Source: Nocardia pseudobrasiliensis NBRC 108224 (GTDB taxonomy: Bacteria > Actinomycetota > Actinomycetes > Mycobacteriales > Mycobacteriaceae). Taken from it: a DNA stretch of 64,000 nucleotides. Position numbers and translations under genes: made by a program. The DNA lies in contig NZ_BDBS01000002.1 of assembly GCF_001613105.1 (NCBI RefSeq), positions 372,001-436,000 of the forward strand. Direction: 5' to 3'. Shown piece after piece: positions 58,666-64,000 of this stretch (positions are counted from its first letter, which is position 1; the number at the start of each line of letters is the position of its first letter). A model generated the notes under the pieces. It was not told the origin of the DNA. It ran no database searches and worked only from the letters and a program-made list of their open reading frames with translations.

Positions 58666-59619
58666 GGTGCTCGGACGGGATACGGCCGCTGTTGGGGAGG
58701 GGGCGACCGGTGGTCGTGGTCGGGGGCATCTTCGAAAGGCGCTGGCGGCTGAGAAGGACGGCGCGCTCGCGAGTGCCGTGGTGACCCCTGGATCTCATCA
58801 GGGCCGGGGTGCGCGCGGCTCCACTCGCGGTCAGCCTTTTCTGCTACCAGCGGTGAGGGTGCTCGGGTTCGTCGCAGGTGGGCACGGCAGACCGTCGTGA
58901 CTGGTGATCGTGGCGGCGGTAATGGTGTTCGTGATCGGCCGTGCTGTGGCGCACGCGGGGTGGTTTTCGACGTGTCGTGGACCGCAGGGGGCGAAGTGAT
59001 GAGCCGGTCGGTCGTGCACCTGAGGCTCGATCTGGCCTTCCGCAGGCCGTCCCAGCTCCGTGGCGTCGTCGGCGTTATTGCGAAGTTGTCGGTGCCCAGT
59101 GAAGCTCGGCGGGCGAAACGATTGGACACCGCTCCCGACGGGCGTTCATCGGCTCTCTGAGTCCTGGTCGAGTCTCTCTGGCGGTCCTCGGTAGGCGATG
59201 ATTGTCGTTCGTTTCGCAAGCAACCAGGTTGATCGATCCTATGGAAGATGCTCGGCTGCCTCGAAAACGTGTACGTCGCTGACTGTCAGGCGGACTCGAT
59301 CGCCGATTGGAGGTTATCGAACGCGCGTTCGATTCCTGTGGAATGCGCAGTAGTAGTGATGCGTCATCTCACGGCGTATCCGTCGAATGTCGAGAGATGG
59401 TTCACGGCACGGCAGCCGTCCCATAGCCGATCTGCTCGCGGCCCGACCGAAACCGAGCCCGCAGCGTTCACCACCGAAGACACACCTCGACCAGGCCTCG
59501 GGGAATACCCCGCCCCCGCACCCCCGTTACGACTCGTGGGTAAATCGTAGAAAATTCGTAGATCCCCGGGGGAGACCCCAAGGATTCGCAGGTCAACGAT
59601 GGGATAGGCTTTGTCGGTC
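58666..59619. other. Long intergenic region before the cysteine desulfurase operon
   Basis: About 950 bp without a supported gene. It carries repeat C copy 2 (59261-59425) and presumably the promoter of the iscS-mnmA operon within its last 200 bp. Short frames are present but have no family features. Confidence 0.5.
59261..59425. repeat. Dispersed repeat family C, copy 2
   Basis: On the minus strand it contains GDRVRLTVSDVHVFE ending in a stop, matching the start of the small gene at 51.83-52.00 kb, preceded by a TAA and followed by flanking sequence also shared with copy 1. It is a broken duplicate. Confidence 0.5.
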
Positions 59620-60849
59620 ATGAAGTCGGCTTTCCCGGGTCCGGTCGGTGCGGTGCCCAAGACGGTCTACCTCGATCACGCGGCCACGACACCCATGTTC
59701 CCGTCCGCTGTCGAGGCGATGGTTGCTGTGCTGGGGACGGCCGGTAATGCCTCGTCGCTGCACGGGTCGGGGCGGGCGGCGCGGCGGCTGCTGGAAGAGG
59801 CGCGCGAGTCGGTCGCGGCGGATCTGGGGGCGCGGCCCTCGGAGGTCATCTTCACCTCGGGGGGGACCGAGAGCGACAATCTCGCCGTCAAGGGGATCTA
59901 TCGGGCGCGGCGGGAGGCCGATCCGCGGCGCGATCGGATCCTGGTCGGTGCGATCGAGCACCATGCCGTACTCGATGCCGTCGAATGGCTCGAACAGCAC
60001 GAGGGCGCGCGGGTGACGCTGCTCGAGGTGGACGGCGACGGTGTGGTGTCCCCGCGCACCCTGCGGGCGGCGCTGGCCGACCATGCCGACGAGACCGCGT
60101 TGATCACCGTCATGTGGGCCAACAACGAGGTCGGCACGATCGAGCCGATCGCCGAATTGGCCGCCGTCGCACAGGAATTCGATATTCCGCTGCACAGCGA
60201 CGCGGTGCAGGCCGGGGCTCAGCTGCCCATCGACTTCGCCCGAACCGGTTTGGCCGCGGCCAGTTTCGCCGGTCACAAGCTCGGCGGCCCGCACGGCGCG
60301 GGTGTCCTACTCCTCGGTCGTCAGGTGCCGTGCGTGCCGTTGCTGCACGGCGGCGGACACGAGCGCGACCTGCGTTCGGGCACTTCGGATGTGCCCGCGG
60401 CCGTGGGCTTCGCGGCCGCGCTGCGCCAAACCGTCGCGGAAATGCCTACGCGCACAGCCGAATTGACCCGACTTCGCGACGACATGATCGCCGGAGTGCG
60501 GGCGGCGGTGCCCGACGTGATACTCAACGGCCCCCCGGGCGAGCGGCGGCTACCGGGTAACGCGCACTTCACTTTCCCTGGCTGCGAAGGTGATTCGCTG
60601 CTGATGCTGCTCGACGCCGCCGGGATCGAATGTTCCACGGGGTCGGCCTGCAACGCGGGCGTGGCCGCCCCGAGTCATGTGCTGCTGGCCATGGGATCGG
60701 ATGCCCGGCAGGCGCGGGGTTCACTGCGCTTCTCGCTGGGGCACACCTCGACTCGGGCCGACGTCGAGACATTGTTGAACGCGCTGCCTCCGGTGGTGGA
60801 GCGCGCCAAGGCCGCCGGACTGGCCGGGGCGAAGGGAGGTACCCGATGA
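59620..60849 (+). CDS. iscS: Cysteine desulfurase (IscS/NifS type)
   Basis: The 409-residue PLP enzyme has [34 protein letters not shown], the PLP Lys in [16 protein letters not shown] and the active-site Cys loop [19 protein letters not shown]. It moves sulfur from cysteine to persulfide carriers, here most likely for MnmA thiouridylation and Fe-S clusters. ATG 59620 is used; a GTG 30 bp downstream would match shorter relatives. The stop overlaps the mnmA start as ATGA. This operon is a core actinobacterial block. Confidence 0.9.
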   Translation: MKSAFPGPVGAVPKTVYLDHAATTPMFPSAVEAMVAVLGTAGNASSLHGSGRAARRLLEEARESVAADLGARPSEVIFTSGGTESDNLAVKGIYRARREADPRRDRILVGAIEHHAVLDAVEWLEQHEGARVTLLEVDGDGVVSPRTLRAALADHADETALITVMWANNEVGTIEPIAELAAVAQEFDIPLHSDAVQAGAQLPIDFARTGLAAASFAGHKLGGPHGAGVLLLGRQVPCVPLLHGGGHERDLRSGTSDVPAAVGFAAALRQTVAEMPTRTAELTRLRDDMIAGVRAAVPDVILNGPPGERRLPGNAHFTFPGCEGDSLLMLLDAAGIECSTGSACNAGVAAPSHVLLAMGSDARQARGSLRFSLGHTSTRADVETLLNALPPVVERAKAAGLAGAKGGTR

Positions 60850-61970
60850 GAGTGCTCGCCGCGATGAGTGGCGGAGTCGATTCCGCCGTTGCCGCCGCGC
60901 GCGCGGTCGAAGCCGGACACGAGGTGGTCGGGGTGCACCTGGCGCTGTCGGCGAATCCGGGAACGCTGCGCACAGGTTCGCGCGGCTGCTGTTCCAAGGA
61001 GGATGCCGGCGATGCCCGGCGTGCCGCCGATGTGCTCGGAATTCCGTTCTACGTCTGGGATTTCGCCGATCGGTTCAAAGAGGACGTGATCGACGACTTC
61101 GTCGCCGCCTACGCCGCCGGTGAGACGCCCAACCCGTGTCTGCGCTGCAACGAGAAGATCAAATTCTCCGCCCTGGCCGACCGCGCGGTGGCCCTCGGCT
61201 TCGACGCCGTGGTCACCGGACATTACGCGCGCCTCGAGGACGGCGTGCTGCGCCGAGCCGTCGACGCCGACAAGGATCAGTCCTATGTGCTGGCCGTGCT
61301 GACGGCGGATCAGCTGTCGCGGGCCATGTTCCCGGTCGGCGACACACCCAAGCCGCAGATTCGCGCCGAGGCCGCCGAGCGCGGGCTGGCGGTGGCGAAC
61401 AAGCCCGACTCCCATGACATCTGTTTCATCCCGTCGGGAGACACTCGCGCGTTCCTGGGCGCGAAGATCGGCATCCGGCCCGGTGCGATCGTCGACTCCG
61501 ACGGACACAAGATCGCCGAACACGAAGGCGTGCACGGCTTCACGATCGGCCAGCGCAAGGGACTCGGCCTGCCCGGACCCGCGGCCGATGGCCGCCCGCG
61601 CTATGTGACCGGCATCGACCCCGACTCCGGCACCGTGCACGTAGGCCCCGCCGAGGAGCTGGAGGTGTGGACCGTGCTGGCGGATCGGGCGATCTGGACC
61701 TCCGGCGCGACACCGTCCGGCCCGATCGAATGCGTCGCGCAGGTGCGCGCGCACGGCGGCACCGCACCCGCGGTCGCCGAGGATGTGGAAGGCGGCTTGG
61801 TGGTCCGGTTGCGCGAACCGCTGACCGGTGTGGCGCGCGGGCAGGCCGTGGTGCTGTATCGTCCGGATGCGTTGGGGGATCAGGTGATCGGCAGCGGCAC
61901 GATCAGCGGAACCAGCGGTGATCGGGCCGAGAATCTCGCGGGCGAGCTGATGCCCGAGAGCGCGCGGTGA
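60846..61970 (+). CDS. mnmA: tRNA 2-thiouridylase MnmA
   Basis: The 374-residue protein has the PP-loop [14 protein letters not shown], the catalytic Cys pair in [12 protein letters not shown] and [10 protein letters not shown], and the central GLGLPG and C-terminal barrel domains of MnmA. It adds sulfur to uridine 34 of tRNA Glu, Gln and Lys using persulfide from the cysteine desulfurase upstream. Overlaps on both sides (ATGA with iscS, GTGA with the next gene) place it in the middle of a three-gene operon. Confidence 0.95.
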   Translation: MRVLAAMSGGVDSAVAAARAVEAGHEVVGVHLALSANPGTLRTGSRGCCSKEDAGDARRAADVLGIPFYVWDFADRFKEDVIDDFVAAYAAGETPNPCLRCNEKIKFSALADRAVALGFDAVVTGHYARLEDGVLRRAVDADKDQSYVLAVLTADQLSRAMFPVGDTPKPQIRAEAAERGLAVANKPDSHDICFIPSGDTRAFLGAKIGIRPGAIVDSDGHKIAEHEGVHGFTIGQRKGLGLPGPAADGRPRYVTGIDPDSGTVHVGPAEELEVWTVLADRAIWTSGATPSGPIECVAQVRAHGGTAPAVAEDVEGGLVVRLREPLTGVARGQAVVLYRPDALGDQVIGSGTISGTSGDRAENLAGELMPESAR

Positions 61971-63049
61971 TCGGTATCGACACCGCGCGGGGAGGTGGGA
62001 CTGTGCGGGTATCCGACGAACAGCCGATCCTGCGCGGCGGCATCGCGACCGGTGTCGGCTCCTGGCCCGGCGTCGATCCGCGGGAGGCCGCGGCGACGAT
62101 CGTCGGTGAACTGTCCGATCTCCCGCACCTGGTCGAATTGCCCGGCCGCGGAACGGGTTCGGATATGATCGGCCGTTCCTCCGCCCTGCTGATCGATCTG
62201 CGCTTCGATACCACGACCCGGGGCTACCGGCTCGCGCCGCGGCCCGGTTCGGTGTCTCGGCGCGCCCACGATCTGCTGCGCACCGATCTGGACGCGCTCG
62301 AAGAAGCCTGGGAGACAGCGGGTCTCGGCGACAGCGGCCGCGCGATCAAGGTGCAGGCGACGGGCCCGCTCACGCTGGCCGCTCAGGTCGAGCTGTCCGG
62401 CGGCCATCGTATCCTCACCGATTCCGGTGCGGTGCGCGACCTTTCGGAATCACTGGCCGAGGGCGTGTCCCGGCACGCCGCCGAGGTCGCCCGCCGATTG
62501 GGCGCGAATGTCGTTGTGCAGCTGGATGAACCGTCACTGACCGATGTCCTGAACGGTTCACTGAAGGGCACCAGCCTACTGGACACCGTGCCCGCCCTCC
62601 CCGGCCCCGAGGCCCTGCACATTCTCGACACGGTGATCGCCGCCCAGTCCGCCCCCGTCCTGGTGCACAGCTGCGCCGGCGCACCGCCCCTGGAGTTCCT
62701 TCGTGGAAGCGCCGCGGCCGCAATCGGTTTCGATCTCGCCACCATCGCGACGAGCGACCTCGACGCGGTCGGCGAACTGCTCGACGGCGGCAAATTCCTG
62801 GCCCTGGGCCTGGTTCCGACCAAGGCGCCCGCGACGCCGCCGACCTGGCGCGCCGTCGCCGAACCGGCGGTCCGCCTGATCGACCGCCTCGGGTTCCGCC
62901 GTCGTACCCTGGCCGAGCGGATCCTGATCAGCCCCGCCTGCGGCCTGTCGACCGCCCCGCTGAGCTGGGCTCGCCGCTCGCTGTCGCTGGCCACCGACGT
63001 CGCCCGCGCGTTCGGCGAGGAGCCGGAGGAGCTGTCCTTCGCGGACTGA
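61967..63049 (+). CDS. MetE-like (vitamin B12-independent methionine synthase) family protein, Rv3015c-like
   Basis: The 360-residue protein corresponds to the C-terminal TIM barrel of MetE, with zinc ligands in [11 protein letters not shown] and [11 protein letters not shown] and [20 protein letters not shown] at the N-terminus. The N-terminal half of true MetE is absent, as in the Rv3015c-type group, so it probably does not make methionine by the MetE route; a corrinoid-independent methyltransferase role is possible. GTG 61967 overlaps mnmA; a GTG 36 bp later is an alternative start. Confidence 0.85.
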   Translation: MIGIDTARGGGTVRVSDEQPILRGGIATGVGSWPGVDPREAAATIVGELSDLPHLVELPGRGTGSDMIGRSSALLIDLRFDTTTRGYRLAPRPGSVSRRAHDLLRTDLDALEEAWETAGLGDSGRAIKVQATGPLTLAAQVELSGGHRILTDSGAVRDLSESLAEGVSRHAAEVARRLGANVVVQLDEPSLTDVLNGSLKGTSLLDTVPALPGPEALHILDTVIAAQSAPVLVHSCAGAPPLEFLRGSAAAAIGFDLATIATSDLDAVGELLDGGKFLALGLVPTKAPATPPTWRAVAEPAVRLIDRLGFRRRTLAERILISPACGLSTAPLSWARRSLSLATDVARAFGEEPEELSFAD

Positions 63050-63394
63050 TCAGGACCCCAGATACGGCCGGGCGCCGGGGTGGTTGATCTGCCAGCGGTC
63101 GGGTTTGCCCATCGGATAGACCACGGTGATGTCCTCGCCGGGGGAGGGCCACTGGTTGACGTCCCAGGCGAACCGTCCGTAGACGGTTTCACCGGGGACC
63201 GTCGGTCCGGTGATGGTCCCGGTGATGGTGACGTACTGCTCACCCTGGGCCGCCGGGCGCGGGCTCACGCCGGTGACGCGCAGAGTCCCGGTCTCGGGCT
63301 GTGCGGGCGCCTTGCCGACCCGGCCGCGGCGATACACCGTGAACAGCCCGATCAGCACCAGCGCAAGCATGACGATGAACGCGAACTCCAGCAT
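63050..63394 (-). CDS. Small membrane-anchored protein
   Basis: The 114-residue protein has one N-terminal helix (FAFIVMLALVLIGLFTVY), a basic stop-transfer RRGRVGK, and a soluble part with strands YVTITGTITGPTVPGETVYG and the end PDRWQINHPGARPYLG. This shape is common in actinobacteria near ligA and mnmA. The function is unknown. Its stop is adjacent to that of the MetE-like gene (TGATCA). Confidence 0.7.
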   Translation of the reverse strand: MLEFAFIVMLALVLIGLFTVYRRGRVGKAPAQPETGTLRVTGVSPRPAAQGEQYVTITGTITGPTVPGETVYGRFAWDVNQWPSPGEDITVVYPMGKPDRWQINHPGARPYLGS

Positions 63395-63429
63395 GCCCCC
63401 ATGCTATGCGCTGCCCCGCGGCCGCCGAT

Positions 63430-64000
63430 CTACAGCGCGGTCAGCTCGCTTGTCCCGGCGGCGGTGCGGCGCAGTTGCCAGACCGTGGTGCGGCGCGACT
63501 GCGAGCGACCGTTGCCGCGGTCGACGAGGGTGCGGTGGCGGGTGGTGAAGACCAGTTGCGCACCGCGGGAATTGGTTTCGGGATTCTGGAACAGCTGGAT
63601 GAGGCGGTCGGCGGTATCGCCGGTGAGATGGGTATCGATATCGTCGACGGCCAGGACGCGGCCGGTGTCCAGGGCGTCGAGCACCGCGGGCAGCAGCCGC
63701 AGCAGCGCCAGCGTGGCGGTGGATTCGTCGGCGATGTCGAAACTCGCCTCGATGCCCTCGTGCACCAGGCCGAGCCCGACGCCGCGGCGGGCGACCATGC
63801 GGGCGTAGAGGGTGTCGCGGGCGGTGCGCAGATTGGCGAGCTCGCGTTCCAGGGCCAGGGGAGTGAGGCCGTGGTCGCTCTCGAGCTGTGCGGCGTGCGA
63901 GGGGGAGGCGATGGCGGAGTCGAGTTCCTTTGCCAGGGTGGCGATTTCGCCGTCGAGATCGCGTAGGTAGTCGGCGTACATGGGGTCGTGGTCGGCGATC
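63430..64000 (-). CDS. AAA-family ATPase, 5' end outside window
   Basis: The visible 190 residues are the C-terminal part of an AAA_15/AAA_21 ABC-type ATPase: a coiled segment with LERELANLRTARDTLYARMV, the Walker B GRVLAVDDIDTHLTGDTADR, and the sensor strand GAQLVFTTRHRTLVDRG. The P-loop must lie beyond base 64000 because the frame is open to the edge. Such ATPases act in overcoming-lysogenisation-like or conflict systems; nothing adjacent decides this. Confidence 0.7.
   Translation of the reverse strand, partial: IADHDPMYADYLRDLDGEIATLAKELDSAIASPSHAAQLESDHGLTPLALERELANLRTARDTLYARMVARRGVGLGLVHEGIEASFDIADESTATLALLRLLPAVLDALDTGRVLAVDDIDTHLTGDTADRLIQLFQNPETNSRGAQLVFTTRHRTLVDRGNGRSQSRRTTVWQLRRTAAGTSELTAL

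Noticed and set aside
1-64000. tRNA, rRNA and CRISPR arrays
   Set aside because: I found no cloverleaf-like sequence with a T-loop consensus, no rRNA core motifs and no regularly spaced repeat-spacer array. A tRNAscan and CRISPR search would settle it.

Overview
The window is high-GC actinobacterial DNA, most likely from Nocardia or a close mycolic-acid relative. This rests on codon use, frequent GTG/TTG starts, a PPOX F420-type flavoprotein, type VII-secretion-like proteins, LGFP-repeat and secretory-lipase proteins, and the conserved block cysteine desulfurase - mnmA - methionine-synthase-like. As I recall the Mycobacterium tuberculosis map, an acyl-ACP-dependent GNAT and a PlsC-like acyltransferase (Rv3027c, Rv3026c) sit directly beside iscS and mnmA (Rv3025c, Rv3024c). 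Here the same two pairs lie at 0.6-2.4 kb and 59.6-62.0 kb, so about 57 kb of accessory DNA separates genes that are neighbours elsewhere.

Layout. 0-2.4 kb: MarR regulator (cut by the window edge) and the lipid acyltransferase pair. 2.4-11.2 kb: metabolic and regulatory singletons (GNAT, Gfo/Idh dehydrogenase, UMF1-type MFS, alpha/beta hydrolase, XRE/MmyB regulator, SAM methyltransferase, erythromycin-esterase-like protein), with small remnants of a VOC and an AraC gene between them. 11.2-14.5 kb: a double-HTH MerR regulator with an apparent CTG start, and an ATPase-LuxR regulator. 14.5-18.1 kb: a compact island with a MauE-like membrane protein, a signal-peptidase-like protein, a 68-residue peptide with 10 cysteines, an ABC exporter and a MauD-like thioredoxin. 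This looks like production, oxidation and export of a disulfide-rich peptide and is the most interesting part of the window. 18.2-21.5 kb: an AtzG-like/amidase pair, a decayed azole-RiPP-type maturation gene, a second Cys-rich precursor-like peptide and an atypical response regulator. 21.7-24 kb: a type VII-secretion-like gene pair and a YbaB-like protein. 24-36 kb: GNATs, VOC proteins, a second-type NAD+ DNA ligase, an IF-1 paralogue in an operon with a GNAT and a 19-residue leader ORF, a protein-kinase-like gene, a WYL regulator, an FAD monooxygenase and an aquaporin.

36-59.5 kb is a patchwork of intact accessory genes (PPOX protein, MarR/FMN-reductase locus, sialidase-like protein, ChbG-like deacetylase, carboxylesterase, secretory lipase, LGFP-repeat/NucA-NucB nuclease) and many remnants (QueA-like, SARP, FGGY kinase, MFS with an IdeR-like iron box, IS30 transposase, GNAT, methyltransferase). 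Three families of short dispersed repeats occur in its intergenic DNA. 59.6-64 kb returns to conserved core genes: cysteine desulfurase, mnmA and a MetE-like protein in one overlapping operon, then a small membrane protein and an AAA ATPase that runs off the end. I found no tRNA, rRNA or CRISPR array.

All functions are read from motifs and remembered family features; no search was run. Start codons were chosen by Shine-Dalgarno match, overlap with the upstream gene and family length.
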